Counted from the stretch's first letter, positions 34,303-48,492 are shown. The stretch: DNA of 64,000 nt from Streblospio benedicti (GCA_019095985.1 CM032664.1:23143390-23207389), one strand, 5' to 3'. Notes: generated by a model not told the origin, from the letters alone. Numbers and translations: made by a program.

Positions 34303-37300
34303 ATGATGGATTCCAACTACAAATCATCAAGTGGTCGATCTACACCAACTAGTAGAGACTTTGCTGAACAAATAAAACAACTTGAATTAGAGGGTAGCCG
34401 ATTGATTAAGGCAACAAATACTCTTGGGGGTGAGTCAGTGTTATCAATGTGCCCCATTATTATCATTCAATATTTTGGATTAGTAGTTGTATAGATTTTG
34501 AGTTGTGAGTAATTATAATAAATATTAATTTATTTATTATCTATGAAGTTATGAACGAGTACTCTATACTATATATGTATATATATTTTTATAACATATT
34601 TTTTATTTTCTTCAGAATCTTTCACTGGAATTGAAACAGCTGTAAGTATGACTAGTGACTACACACTAGATATGTCATCATGTGTACCATATATACTACT
34701 ATTTCATTTGTAATGCGTTTCCTATGATACTGAATTATTACTGACACCTTATTGAATGTTCATTTTTATGTAATGCATGTACATATTCTAGTCTGCAGCC
34801 TTTGATATTTTTTATGTGCAAGTAAGTTTGATATGTGAATATTAACATTGTAGAAATTTTACGGTAATACAAGGTGGTGACTGGTCAATTATCAGTTGGT
34901 TGTTACGGTTATTTATGAGGGTGTCTGTATTTTTGGGAAGTAAGATTTTATTGAAACACCATCTTGATTTATCTTATCATATTTCAGCATTGTGTTACTC
35001 CGTTAAAATAGCTAAGATATTGTTTTTATGTTGGATAAATTAAATGATTACTCTTCATATAGAGATTTAAGAAAGTGTTTAGAAGATCAATATGACCGGT
35101 AGCTCTGTTGTCAGACACTAACGTTTTGATTCATTTCCTCGTTTTAATCTGATAAGATGTCAATCATAGCTTTCATTGAATATTGATAGCATAAATAGAA
35201 TTAGGCAAATGGAAATTTCTTTGCATTCATAACAATCAAAAGCATGCAACCTAGGAGTAAACATTTGTGCAAAGGATCTAGATTTTAAAGTTTGTAAGTG
35301 TTTCCACTTAAGTGTACTACGAAATAATGGAGATCTGACTTTCATGCATACTGATATATCAACATGCAGGCAATAATATAAGAAAGTTTGTTTCACATTA
35401 TAGATGTTACAACTTTGTCTGATTTCTTTTCTTAAAGTTTACATTTGTATGCACATCTTATACTGCTCATAATTTAGTTTTACTACTGTTGTGGATTATT
35501 TATTGTTATTTCTTTTTTCCTATCACAAAGCCAAACAACTGATGAGGTGCTAATATGTTTTGGATATAAGATAATCTCATAATTTCAGAGTTCATATCGG
35601 TCTGGACCCTCGATAGCAGAGTTAGCGGACATAACATCTGAACAAAAAACTATTTCAGAATTAAGGTTAGTGCATATATATAGCTGCATCAAATGGTTTT
35701 TAAATCAAGGAACATCTTGGATGAGCTCAGAGTGAGGTGTAACCGTAATATGACATATCGTTAGTGAATGTTTTCATTAATCATTTTTCAGGGAACATTT
35801 GGACTTGCAAAGCCGCGAAACAGAAAGATTGCATAAATCTATTTATGGTGAAAATAAACCATTGCCTTTCAAGCCATCTTCAAGTAACTTAGAAAATTTG
35901 GAAATTCCAATAAGTAAAAGTTACAGTTTAAAAGCTGACATAACTAAACCTACAAAAAATGTCAGCTTTGCATTATCGTCAAAGTAAGTATTGATATCAA
36001 TGATTTAGAAGCCGTATTATGTTACAAAAATAAGGGCATTTTTTCTTTAATACATCATTTTACTTAACTTGTCTTAACTAGTATCTCATAATTGATAATA
36101 TTATAAACTTTGTATTCATATTTGTAATAATAAATTTTTAAATTCTGAATATCAATTAATGATGGTGCAATATCATAAATTTTAATTTTGTAGTTCAGAT
36201 GAAGTGCTGAGAGTCACACAAAATGAAGTTATAGAACTACAAAAGAAACTGTCGGAGGTAGTTGAAATACATGTACATTGTATACATGACTTTAGTCTGT
36301 TCTTTTTGTTCATGTCATACATGAATATTGGATTACACTTTATCATTTTAGGCAATGCAAGTTTCTGAAAAGCAGAAACACGAGTTTCGAACAACGATAT
36401 CTGACCTCAAATTCAAGCTACAAGAGGCTACAGTTGAAAGGGATTCTGTTCTTGCAAAGCAGTAAGTATCCGGGTAGTAATATGTCTAAGCTAGACGTTA
36501 AACAGTAAAATCTGTTCATGACCACACAGAACACCTTTGTGTAATGAGCACCTTTTTTAGCTCACCTGTCGTAGACATGGTGAGCTTTTGTGATCACCTT
36601 TCGTCTGTCGTCAGTCATCCGTGGTCTGTCCGTCCACAATTCATATATGCCAAATAGTTTCTTTATTTTTTATTCAAATTTAATCATTTTTTCACAGAAG
36701 CTGTATGCCTATATGATCATCATTCCATACTTGATACATGTCCATGGGGGTAAAATTAAACCCGCCCCAGGGGTCCATCAAACTTTTTTAGTGTAAAAGT
36801 GTAGTTAGTCTCTTAGTCATAATGCAAACTGCATTACTGCTGAAGTTCTCTGGAGATGGATCAATAAAAGTCATAGTGCAACCTGCTCTCTTTTGGACAG
36901 TGTGTCTAAGTCATAATGCAAACTGATTTTTTTAACCCTTTGGATGCGTGGGCTCCTACAGGAGCCCAATCTAAATACCTCCTTCAGTGCCGTGGGCCTT
37001 ATTTAACAAAAAAGCCTGCTCAATTTTGTCTGCCATTTTCGTAAACAAATACTCGTGGTTCTTGTTCCATATTCTGGTGTGTCAACAACAACAACTTTAC
37101 CTTGAAATTTCGATGTATTTCTAGAAGGAAATAAGCAGCATAGTATTAATATTTTAATTCTATTTTTGAGAACGAATATTTACCCCCCCAACACACACTA
37201 TCTGCTTCAATTTTGAGCCCTGAAATACTCTTATTTGCGTAGGCAAAAACATGGCTTGTAATACATCAATGGAAACCTTGTGAAACCAGCTTTGTATTGA

Positions 37301-40300
37301 CACCGAAAATAAATCTGAAACTAGACTCTCAAACTCTTATACCACAAGTAATTTTGAGTACATGAACCCGGTATTCTTAGGTTCAATCGCCGGCAAAACT
37401 ACGTTGACACAGCTAAATGAGGCCAATAAGCCTTTATCAAGAGCGCTGTTAAGAGTCTACAACAACACCGCACCGCAAGGCTGATTTCCGGAAATTGGTA
37501 AGATCGGCCATGATGTAACGAACTTCAAATATTTGAAGAATAATTATCATATTATTCATCATCCATGCCTCATCTTATTGCATCTTGCACACCAGGTTGT
37601 AAATTAGGAGTTGAATGTGGACGTCGGATATCTAGTATTTCTATCAAAACGGATGATGTTTTGTCGGGTGATCGAGTCATGTCTGTCAAAGTCGACGAAG
37701 ATGAAGAAATCAAGGTTTGAACACGTTTTTGGTCTGTAATATTGTAAGTAAAAATATATAAGTATGAAATATGGATGGTTCATGTTGTGTTACTTGTGTA
37801 TCTTCAATAAGACGTAGCTGCAATTAAAATTACTACTGATACTACGCCCCTAAAAATCGCTCGCTATATTGTCAAATGAATCAGCGATTACTCGAAATTG
37901 TCAAAATTGAACTTGATGCTGTATGTATCTTTATTTATAATGGTGAAAATAAGAAACTAGACCGTCTCCTGAATGTGAACTGTAAATGTGAAAATATTCT
38001 GATGAAAAAACGTAAGAGCTACAAAGGATCATATTTCAACTATGACAATTGAAGACCCCCACTGTGAATAACACGTCACGCAAAATGCGTCTCTGGCACT
38101 CAGGGGTATCATAGTGAATTTATATCTGGCTCCCAGGGGGTTAAATTAAAGTTTTGTGGTAATATTGGTAGGAATTACATTGCAACTATGTATCTTTTTT
38201 GCCAAAAATTGAACATACATACAGGTGAGCGATTTAGGCTCTCAAAGAGTCTCTTGTATGTAGATATGTTTTACTTCTAAAGTTATCCTCATACAATGAT
38301 TCCTGTAGGGCGTTTTTTTTATTTTGGCATTGTGATAACTTTATAGTAAGCCATCAATATTTGTAAAATAAATCATCTATGTTAAGATTATTGCATGCTG
38401 CCATTACAGTAGATTTCTAATTCTGTATATAATTTTATTTTAGAAAACAGGATTATTCTGGACACGATGCATTGATAAAAAGACTGCAGAAGTCTATAGA
38501 ACAACTAGAATCTACTAATAGAACCCAAGAGAAGGTACAGTGTTGTTAATATTATTTTCAAATTATGGCTTTCATAATGAAGAACTTATCTTAAAAATTA
38601 ATACCCAATTTCCTAGGCTCTTATGGAATTAAATGACAAAATGGAGCAGATGCAGAAGCAGCATTACATTGTTGACACTTCTCTGACGCAACTAAGACAA
38701 ATGCTCACTGAACGAGAGAGGAGGCGTGGAAAAGCATTTTACGAAACGGAACCACTTACCCAACAATCAGTGACTATGCTGGTTCATACTGTGGAGCGTT
38801 GTTTGCAAGAAATGGATGCTGAGCTTGAATTTCGACAGGATAAAATAAAGCAGGTAAATGAAAAACTAATAGTGTATGTTATGTACATTGGGATGCATTT
38901 GCCATGAACATATTAGAGTGAGAACAACAAATTTGAGTTATCTGAAATTTTGAGTTATCAGAGTGATTGATAATGTAAAGAACTATGAAATGAAAGGATT
39001 ATCTGCTCGAGCTATCCATAAACTAGAGTTTTCAGAGTTGGAAATCATACTATATATAAGTCTGTTACTGGCTTTGTTTATTCTGAATAACCAAGTACGT
39101 TGATGAGTAATGGATAAAAATGATATATTATGAGCACCATAGACTTAATATTATTCTGCACTTTATGTTTGACTAGCTATCATTAGAAAGAGACGGTGTA
39201 AAAGCATCTTCACAAGAAAGAATGGATATTTTGCAAAGAGAAAACGAAAGCAGGTAGGTTTCATGATTGCTAAATATATATGGTAGAATTTTCATCACGT
39301 TTGCATTGAGCAAAAATTTCATACAATGGACTTTCCAATTTTATATTGTCATGTATTTCACTGTATATATGATAGAATTACGAGAGTAAAAGAGGAATAT
39401 GAAAGAAAACTTGAAGCCGCAAATCATCAATCAGTTGTTGCCAACGAGAGAGTTCAGGGTGCTCATGACGAGATGATGACTCTTCAGTGAGTATGCACAC
39501 AATGTGCTTTCTGATTTGTTAGTGAAATTTTGTATAGATACTGGTTTGGTTGACTTTTTCATGAGACATGACCAAGAAAACTCATCCCATAAAAAGTAAG
39601 TAAATGGTACTCTTTCTGTTTTTTGTAAATGTGTTGTGTTTAACAATCATCTCGATTTTACGTCACATGCCCAGTGATAAGAGTCAGATGGGTCAACTTG
39701 TGGTTTAGATGTAATATCAATGGGTCAAGATCTGTTAGGACAGCATGTAATTTAATTTTGCAGGCAACAGCTGCAAAAAGAATTACGTGCGAAAGAAGAT
39801 CTAGTGCTAGAACTTGAGGGACGCGTAAACGCACTGAGGAGGGAGCTGGAAGAAGAGCATAGATCATGGAATAATAAGGTAGACCCATTACAGTACAAAT
39901 GGGTTAATTCAAGTTTACTAATTATAAATATCTATAGGGTGTTTTTTTAAACTTTGGCATTGTATATTTGAAGACCAATGAGTACATATTTTTATATTTT
40001 CAAATTCAAAGCGCGATTCAATGCAAATGTCACTTGATGAGAGGGAAAAAGAATTAGCTCTTGTTCAAGGAGAACGAGACAAAGCTGTGAGATCGCAAAC
40101 ACAACTGCAGAACCAATTCAGTGATATGGAGGTAAATATCAATGTAGTTCACCCAATTTGGCAGCTTTCTTTCTGTAGAATCCTCTAGAATAATATGAAA
40201 ATCAGTAAAAATCTAATGCTTACTTGTAATTTAAGATATATAACCAAAACAATTGTATAGAATAAAGTAGCATTGGATTTATGCAATTAGCCAAAGGTAT

Positions 40301-43300
40301 CAAAATAGAGCATAAGCAGCATGATTTATATGCAAGGTAACATTGTCATTAGATGATAAGAAGCCACCATCACAGTCGTCACAGAATCATTGCCTGATAT
40401 GTTTAAATTTTGTGGGACATCAGATGGTCAACCAAATCTAATATGATGTATTAGTACATAAACCAAATATTGCCAAAGAGACCAGCATTTTATGATATGT
40501 TATAATTAAATGCAATGTATGAAATTGTTTAGAGTCAGATCGAGAAGCTTGCAACTGCCCTGAACAGTGAGCGGAGTAAGCTGCAGTCAGTCACTGACAG
40601 CAGCCAGCACACGAAGGCAAGAGAGGAGAGACTCGAAGGAGAAATACGTATGAAGGATGACCTCATCAAGAGATTGGAAAACTCACTTGCCGCTGTAAAG
40701 AAGGAAGCAGATGAACAACTGAAGTTACAGGTTAGCAAAAATCTACATACAAAACCATGTAAACCTTGTATTGATAATTTTAATGGGGTGTTTAGCTAAT
40801 GTTATAAAAAAAATATGAGTTTGTTTTCATGTTCTTAATGTTTTGTAATTGGTTAACTGCTGGAATCTCTTGCATTCCCACCATATACTAACATATCAAA
40901 TTATTTTAGATATCAAGCATGGAGAAAGAGGGTCGAGATTTTATTGAACGACAAATCACTCAGTTGAAAACACAACTTGAGGCGATGACAGACCGATGCC
41001 ACCAGACACAACTACAGCTGGAGGTGAACAAAACAGAAATGAACAACTTGAAGGTAAGAAATAGTTGCAGTCTTATGGCCTCTTATGAAATCTAATCTGT
41101 GTCAAATTGTTTACTGTAATGAGATCATTAGAACATATTTATCTTTTGAAACAGTTGGAAATTCTTCTTATGTGTGATTTGGATTTTTTTCTTATTATTA
41201 TGTAATCATTCCTTTTCTTCTGTCTATTATCATCTTTTTTAAGAATATTTCTACAAAAGGTAGTCAAGTTTAAAAGCTAAAAGTAACATGTTGTTCAAAA
41301 CCATTGATACAAAACTATATACGTTTATAAAGTGTTACAAATCCGTATGTATTAATCAATTTGTGTATGTGGGTTGCAGGAAAAGTATACAGAAAGTAAG
41401 ACAATGTGTGAAAAACTAACGAAACAATTGGAAAATTCATCTGCAAAAAAAGATGCCATGGATAATGTACTGAAGGAGAAATTAGGAGATATAGATAGAA
41501 CAACCAAAGAGAGAGATTCAGCAGAAAGGAAGCTCGAAGAGATAAAAAATGAGATGCGTGACTTAAAGGTAGCAAGATTTTTTATCAATTTGCTCTTCAT
41601 AATGTATAATGTATTTTACTTGATATGTACAGACATTAAATAACTGACGTATTCTGTTTTAGTGTCTGAAAGACAAACTTGAAATCAAGCTTGAAGAAAG
41701 AGAAAAGAACTTTCTCGCTGTTCAACAGCAGAACAATAACATTTCTGCCATGGCTGACTCCAATGCACAAACCTTTAACACCATCAGACAGGTACATGTA
41801 CATTGTGTTGTAGTTGTTTTATGAAATATAAACAATATTTAAGCCACACGGTGCTTTACTAATGGAATGCTTTATGCATGTTGATATTGTATGATAGTTG
41901 TCCTGTCGTGTTATCTGTGGGCATTGTTTCTTTTATTCAAGGAGAGAGATGAATTACAAACGCGAATTAATGACAAGATTATTGAGACGGAAGAGATAAG
42001 GAAACAAAGAGATGCACTGGAAAAGAGTATGCAAAGTGAAGTGAAACAAATGGAAGAAATGAAGTCTGATAATGTCAAGTTGGCACGTGAGCTTAGGGAT
42101 TTGCAGGAAACACATAAAAAGGTATTACGTTTCTTTATATGTATGATTGCTTTGGTATGTAATTTATAGTGCTGTTGTAATGGAATCTACTAGGCTCAGG
42201 CTATACACTGCTACCCAGACCGAATGGCACTGAGTGAGTCTGCAATGGATATATGAAGACCAATGTGCAGTGAGGATGGTACTCTGACTTAAGACCTCAA
42301 CAATAAACAATATAATAGAAAACAAACTAAAGCTACGCTTCACTGTATAACAGTAGAGTACAGTTGAACTTGGCAAATCACAGCAAAGCAATAATTCCAA
42401 AATGTATTGAATGGCCTGTTAGTTTAATGCCTTCAACAATAAACAAAAGAAACCGAACCAAGTTACTCTTCATCTTATGACAGTGCAGTGGCTTTATTTT
42501 TTGCACTTCCGTAACTGGATGTATTGTTCTTATTTTTAAATTTACCTATGCCATTCCATAACCAGGTAAATGAACAGCGAGATTCCCTTCTGGAAGAACT
42601 CAAAAAGTCTCGATATGAAGTAGCCAGTCTTGTTGAAGGAAAGCAAAACCTTGAGCAAAAGCTCATTGACAAAGATGCTGAATTCCACAAAGACATTGCC
42701 AAAGTCAATAGAAAACTTAAAGGTAAAGTATGGTGAAAATGAATTGTTAAATGCAACTGTTTAAACACTAATCTGGCTATTTTAAGATATATCAAATACT
42801 TATATTTACAGTAAAAACACATATTCTAAGGCTATATTTAGTACTAGTTTATAATCTTTGATATATTTACATATGCTTAGGTGTTAAATATATATTGGAC
42901 CGACCTTCTGGTATGGTTTTAATTCATAGTTTCATTTTTGTTGTGCTAATTAAGATTTAAATCTATTTGAATTATGTTATTAGTAAGATGTATTTTACTT
43001 GAACCAAAATATTTTAAGATGTCCTTACCAGTACATGTATCTTGATATGTAAAGATAATTTTTTATGATAAGCAGGTCTACACTGTAACAAACAGCTGAT
43101 TTAGCAACAAAAAAAAATAATAGTGCTAGCATTGATTACCAGAGCCATATAAATAGTATCTGAAATATTTACTGCAAAGATTCCTTGCTGTAACTAAGTG
43201 TCCACATTGAAAAATTGATAATTATTTTATTTCCCAAATTTCAAGACTATAAATTTGACACATTCCAGACATTACAGATGGTTTTTGTTTTTGTTTTTTG

Positions 43301-46300
43301 TTTTACCTATGATCATAGTACCATTTATTTTTATTGTAGCAACAGAGAGGGATTTTAAACTTGCCCAGCAGACCATTAAAACTAGAGAAAATGTAGATGG
43401 GAAAGGTAAGTGCACAGTGCTTTATTCTTTATGAAAAATGAATAAGAAGAATGGTATTGATATGTAGAAAAGTTACAAGATGCTTTTAAGTTATAGATCT
43501 ATGTTTATTGAAATTAGATGTTTTTTTATTTATTTATTTACGCAATGAGGAAATATCTGAAAATAGATTGGATTATAGAATAAAGGCTACAATAAACATT
43601 ACCCGATATTATGTATTAAAAGAAGATTTGGTATTTGTAGTACAGGATAAGTAATTTATTCACAATACTAGAAGCATTCAAATAGAATATGTGATAGATG
43701 ATACTCTTTCAGCTGTCAAAGTTGCTGGGAAAATGCAAAAGGAAGTTACTGAAAAAAGGGGACAAATTGATTCTTTACAGACAAGATTACGATGGTTAGA
43801 AGAATGTCTTGATGCTGCTTTGAAGGTGATGAAAAATTGTCCAGTTTTAAGTCTCTTAATTGATTATGAAATAACATTTTTATAAACCAAAATCCGCAAT
43901 TTAGGATTGTATTAATAAACAAATGTGCAGCTTAATTTGTTTCTCAATACTTTTACATTTTGTTTGTTTAAGAATTTTGTTTTCAGGTTATCAAAATAAC
44001 AAATAAAGATTTTTTTTTAATTTAGGACAAAAAATTGCTTCAAGAAGCAGGTGAGAAAATGAATGATAATGTTCGTAAAACAAGTTTGCAAAATGAACGG
44101 CTATCCTCAGATTTAAAGTCTGCAATGCAGAAATGTGCCGAGATGCAAAACAAATGTTCCAAACTGGAAGGAGCGGTAGAAAAGGTATTTCATCATTTTC
44201 CAGTCATCAGTAGATAATAATGATCATAAATTTAGCAGCAATGCAATGTCTATTGTTTGCACTTCTGATGTTGTCTCTTATAATTGTTACTGAAATCAGT
44301 GAATCCTTTACTTATTTGGCCATATAACCAAGTCCGTCATTTTGAATTATATTTGGAGATGGTAATGTACATGTACATGTAATTTGTTCTAAAATCCAAC
44401 TATTTCTTTAAATTGATTGTATTATTTAATTTGTTATTACAGGCTTCAGTAAAGATTGCTACTAATCAAGCGACCCTGGAGCAGTATGAACAAGATATAG
44501 CAAGACTGAAGTTAAAACATCAACTTGAGCTGAAGGTATAATTTGTAAACGATAATGTCTTGAAATATAATTAACCTAGATAACAAGCACATTACATGTA
44601 GTATGTAGTGTCCATTGTCCGCATAAAACAGGTTTCCTTAAAAGAGGGGTTCACTTTATATATGATATGTAGGGAAACTAAAATGGAATATGTGAAAAGT
44701 GTCCACATTGGCAGTTTCCACTGGCACTGTAGTACTATGTCCATGTTATTGATACTTAAGGAAGCAGCACGTTCAAGCAGAAAGCAGGGAGCTCTACCAC
44801 CAGAAGCCTATAAGCCAACAAGCCTGACCACAACGCAATCTAAAGAATCTACCCCACGATCAACGAAAGGTCTTGATGAAATTCCCGTTTGCATCAAGCC
44901 GAACCAGCAGGTAACTAAACTAAACATGCATAGTACACATGACATGCAGGGTACAAAATAGGGCGTACCTGATTGACGTGTGTCAGTTGACTTTAGCTAG
45001 GGCTGACTGGTTTTAAAAGATCACGGCCCGATGGGCAGGACACCTGGACACATTTTTAGGGGTCCTAATTGTAACATAATTTAGGGTTGGACTCTCTTTG
45101 TGTGGTTGATAATGAATTTTTCAAGAGGTTCTTACTCTGTGATATGAGCTGAGTAATGAATTTAACTTACTTGTGTACTCAATTTCGAAATTTTGACATC
45201 AGATTAATAATAACATTTCTTATTTTTTAGTCTGACCAAGTGAGTAATGAAGTTGGTCAAGATCTGCGCGTACTCTTAAATGAAATGAAAGGACTATTAC
45301 AAAGCCAACAGAAGCACAAAAACCATAGAAGGTAATCAAGTATCTCTGAATAGTGTTTATATTGCTTTCTTTGACCACCTCTTTTGATTCTGAGGCTTCA
45401 TGCCGATGTCATTTTTCAGTGGATACATTATACCGGGTACCCTATAAACCAATGCAAGTGCCCACACTCTGGTCAACGTTGAAGAAGTCTCGATCAAACT
45501 GACCCTCTGGTTGCATACTCTCACCAGAGGGTCTGGATTAATTACAAAAGTTTATTTATCTATTGTGTGCACAATTCTATTGTAAAACAGGTAAAGCATC
45601 CTGTTGGTTGAAATCTTTCACATGTAATGATTGGGTTGAAAGTTTTATGTCTGTTTACATGTATATGCACCAAAACGTCCTCTTTTTAGTGTTGAGCAAA
45701 TACACTACACTTTTAAGATGTTTTTCAGCAGCTTTGATAATTATCATCATGCAGAGAAACAATCCACCATCCCAATCCCAACTTTTTTCAATCAAGCTAC
45801 ATGAAGCATACCAGTCTCTATGCAATAGTGACAATAGAGTGCCTGGTTGAACGAGGCTACCTGTGAAGAAGATTGTACAAAATATCAGAAATATTGAATT
45901 GTCAATGTTAGGACCCGATCACATAAAAACTCAATCCCAAAGTTAACAAAGGTTTAAACTAAAACATCGTGTACTTTTTTGTTTGCTATGATTGAATAGT
46001 GTAGTTCAGTTGTCAATTCATGAAAATTTATGTCATGAATTGGAGAAAAATCTAAATTATCAAAATTTGTTGTTTTATTTATAGTTTTTCTGATACTGAA
46101 AGTGAAATGCCTGAAAAATTAAGAAAGTCTGGCAAGCATCGATCTTCAAAACCATCTGCTAAACTAGAGGATCGCCCTGCTTCCCCTGTATCCGATCTGA
46201 TATTGGGGTCTACTATAGAAGACACAGGATTATTTACATCCTTTGGTGATATGGATAGTAAAGCAACAAGTATTTCTACCTCAATGAAGATGCCATCAAA

Positions 46301-46864
46301 ATATTCCAAAGGTAGTATTTTTTTCTGAGCTTCGATTCAATGCATTGTAATAAAAAAAATAGAATATAATGATGTACTTTTTTGTTAAGTAATTAAAAAA
46401 AAAAATTTCAATTGTACAATATAACCATTGAACATATTTAAACAAGCTGCTTTATCAATATAATGCATGTAGATAATTAATTACAACTGATATTCTCAAG
46501 GTTCCAAGTCAGCTCCTTTGGCCACTGATGCACAAGCATTAGCAAAACGTTTGGAAAAGAAAATAGAAAATCTTACTAAGATAGGAGGCCAACTTCAATC
46601 AGATAACAAAGGTATAAATATAATACATGTATTAGTGTATATAAGATAAGACAAGACAGTTTTTGTTATGTTATTCACATCAGTGTAGTAATTACTACAT
46701 GTATTACAATATACACATTTTGTTACAGATAATATTTTTTAATAATTCTGAGAGTCATATGGGTAATATGTCATTGATTGGTTTTCATTTCAGAAACTGT
46801 AAAACTTATGAAAGAACAAGAAAAAAGACTGAATAAAGTTAAGACTCAAATGGGCAAAAGTTGA
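34303..46864 (+). CDS. CCDC158: Coiled-coil domain-containing protein 158 orthologue
   Basis: Twenty-seven exons: 34303-34429, 34616-34641, 35589-35665, 35792-35983, 36194-36257, 36352-36461, 38444-38534, 38617-38853, 39177-39253, 39376-39486, 39764-39878, 40012-40131, 40533-40730, 40910-41053, 41380-41568, 41663-41791, 41942-42121, 42566-42722, 43340-43405, 43713-43825, 44026-44184, 44443-44535, 44761-44910, 45231-45331, 46085-46311, 46501-46611, 46794-46864. They sum to 3,435 nt, 1,144 residues, all GT-AG and in frame. A Ser-rich head (to about 130) precedes almost continuous heptad coiled coil, then a Ser-rich tail and a final helix KRLEKKIENLTKIGGQL...KEQEKRLNKVK. KVAGKMQKEVTEKRGQIDSL closely matches human CCDC158 (1,113 residues) as I recall it. 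The role is poorly known; a structural coiled-coil scaffold is all that can be inferred. Confidence 0.93.
34792..34821 (+). other. Possible 30-nt cassette microexon of CCDC158
   Basis: A 30-base stretch encoding SAAFDIFYVQ lies between TATTCTAG and GTAAGTTTG and would insert in frame (phase 0) between coding exons 2 and 3. It may be an optional exon or a chance pair of splice-like sites. Confidence 0.35.
36553..38257. repeat. AGCTCACCTG-type repeat (family C) with a nested insertion
   Basis: Begins TTTTTTAGCTCACCTG, contains GTGAGCTTTTGTGATCACC and GTCATAATGCAAACTG blocks, and ends CAGGTGAGCGATTTAGGCTC with inverted CAGGTGAGC. A second copy lies at 56535-56999. This copy is split by the TTAA-flanked element at 36936-38140. 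It occupies the sixth intron of CCDC158. Confidence 0.7.
36936..38140. mobile_element. Non-autonomous piggyBac-like element
   Basis: The sequence starts CCCTTTGG and ends CCAGGGGG, flanked on both sides by TTAA (36932-36935 and 38141-38144), the target site and duplication typical of piggyBac transposons. About 1.2 kb, with no transposase motif seen. The terminal inverted repeat is short (CCC...GGG, extended by GGCTCC blocks near each end). It is inserted inside a family C repeat, so it is younger than that copy. Confidence 0.6.
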
Positions 46865-46949
46865 TTATTGAAAATTGCCACTTCCCTATAGTGTTATGAT
46901 CTGCACCGAAATGTTTTATTGTTAACTAGTTTTTCTGATAGATATTGAC

Positions 46950-46955
46950 AATAAA
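46950..46955 (+). terminator. Poly(A) signal, CCDC158
   Basis: AATAAA 86 bases after the stop codon. Others further downstream (about 47096) could also be used. Confidence 0.55.
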
Positions 46956-48133
46956 TCCGTCCATGTTGAAGTATGCTCAAGACAGTTATTCATTAATGAT
47001 GGAAATGTGATTAGTGTTGAAGCATTTTTTTAAAAATAGTAGTAGCATATACTCAGTGTTTTTAGGATACACTCAGCAATTGCTAATGGTTAATCAATAA
47101 ATCTATGTACAAGGAATGATTACACATTTTTAAAAGTAATTAAAGGACTTCAATGTAAAGAGAATCATGAAAATTATTTTGGAATTTTATATATTACTTT
47201 CATATTGGTAAATGAAAAGACGTTACTTCGTAAAATTGAATTAGTAAAATTGCAGGTAATATTACTAAATAATGATAAATGATATTAATTCATTTTCCTG
47301 GTTGTGATATGTACAGATTAGATATTATATTATTTATTTTATACACATACATGTATATCTAGCAGCCATTGACAGTTTGTCCTATTTGTGAAAAGATTCA
47401 TCAAAGCTACCATTATTTATAATTAGCAGTTTGAGATATTTAAATTTGTGATACAAATATGGTAACCATGGATACCAACTTTGAAAGGGGTGGTTGATTA
47501 ATACAATACCATATTAATTATTTACTGTAAGTTAGTATCCACCGTCCTACCCCAAAAGTTAGACGATATCAGTGTTGAAATTTCAATGTAAAGTCATGTC
47601 ACATTCATAAAAGCCCAATCCCTAAAAGGACACTTTTTTTCAAGTTATAGACGAATGAATATTTGGATGATACATGTATTTACTACTAAATGACACAAAA
47701 CTCTCTTAATTGTTTAATTTGTCCATCATAATATGTTTTATAGATGTAAATATTGTATTTGTCAATCTTTTCCATTCTGGTGCCCATGAGTGAAACTTCG
47801 CAGTTGTGTAATGGCATGGTGCTCTTTATCCACAGATTTCTGACAATAGTAATAATTCGTAAGATTTGATGTAGTGAAACAACCATTTCTCACCATTGTC
47901 ACCCAATGTTAAACCTCATGGTCTTTTGTCAGGAGCAAATGACAGCTACAGTTTCTCACCAGCTGTACTGCTCCTCATATTTTCATAAGTGCTAAATATT
48001 ATTTTGTAAGGTGAACTATGTATGTTCAAATATGTTCAAGTAAAGTAACAAGCAACTCGGATTGACACTGTAGAAATATTCTGGGAATTGTTGTAAATCA
48101 ATTAGTAGTGATTTCTTAGCATCTGGATTCATC

Positions 48134-48310
48134 ATAGTAGAAGGTAAATAAACCAACTCAGATGCTTCTCTTCTCATCAAGAAGCGACGTTTTGGTGGAC
48201 GTTCCACCTGCATCAGGCCATCAAAGCCTGATGCAGGTGGAATGTCCACCGAAACGTCGCTTCTTGACGAGAAGAGAAGCATCTGAGTAGATTTATTTAC
48301 CTTCTACTAT
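48134..48310. repeat. Long near-perfect foldback (85-bp arms)
   Basis: The left arm runs from ATAGTAGAAGG to CATCAGGC (48134-48218) and the right arm from GCCTGATGCAGG to CCTTCTACTAT (48226-48310). They are inverted copies with only a few mismatches around a 7-base loop. TA lies at each tip. It could be a foldback MITE or two inverted copies of a short repeat. A transcript from either neighbouring gene reading through would form a long hairpin. Confidence 0.85.
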
Positions 48311-48413
48311 AATTGTTGTAAAGCTGAGAAGTATAAGTTTCAATTCTAATTATTTCTTTTAAATGATTGCAGTAATGCATTAATAAGCAGACAAAACATG
48401 CAAGATGCGTAAT

Positions 48414-48419
48414 TTTATT
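48414..48419 (-). terminator. Poly(A) signal, epimerase-like gene
   Basis: AATAAA on the minus strand about 75 bases past the stop codon. Confidence 0.5.
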
Positions 48420-48492
48420 TTATTTTTTAATTCTATGTACCATGAATCTAATAAAATATCACACAACTGAGCAAAACAGGTTTTAAATGTAA

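Larger units (their letters stand above)
46865..48492. other. Convergent intergenic region
   Basis: 3' flanks of CCDC158 (+) and the epimerase-like gene (-). It holds their poly(A) signals and the foldback at 48134-48310. The remainder is AT-rich and nothing else was recognised. Confidence 0.65.

Noticed and set aside
48210-48275. Hammerhead-ribozyme-like layout (CTGATG, a GGTGG/CCACC stem, then GAAAC) in the foldback
   Set aside because: The core has an extra base after CTGATG, and the bases after GAAAC do not form the required stem next to a cleavable NUH site. The opposite arm lacks GAAA. The similarity is suggestive of Penelope-like elements but not enough to call.
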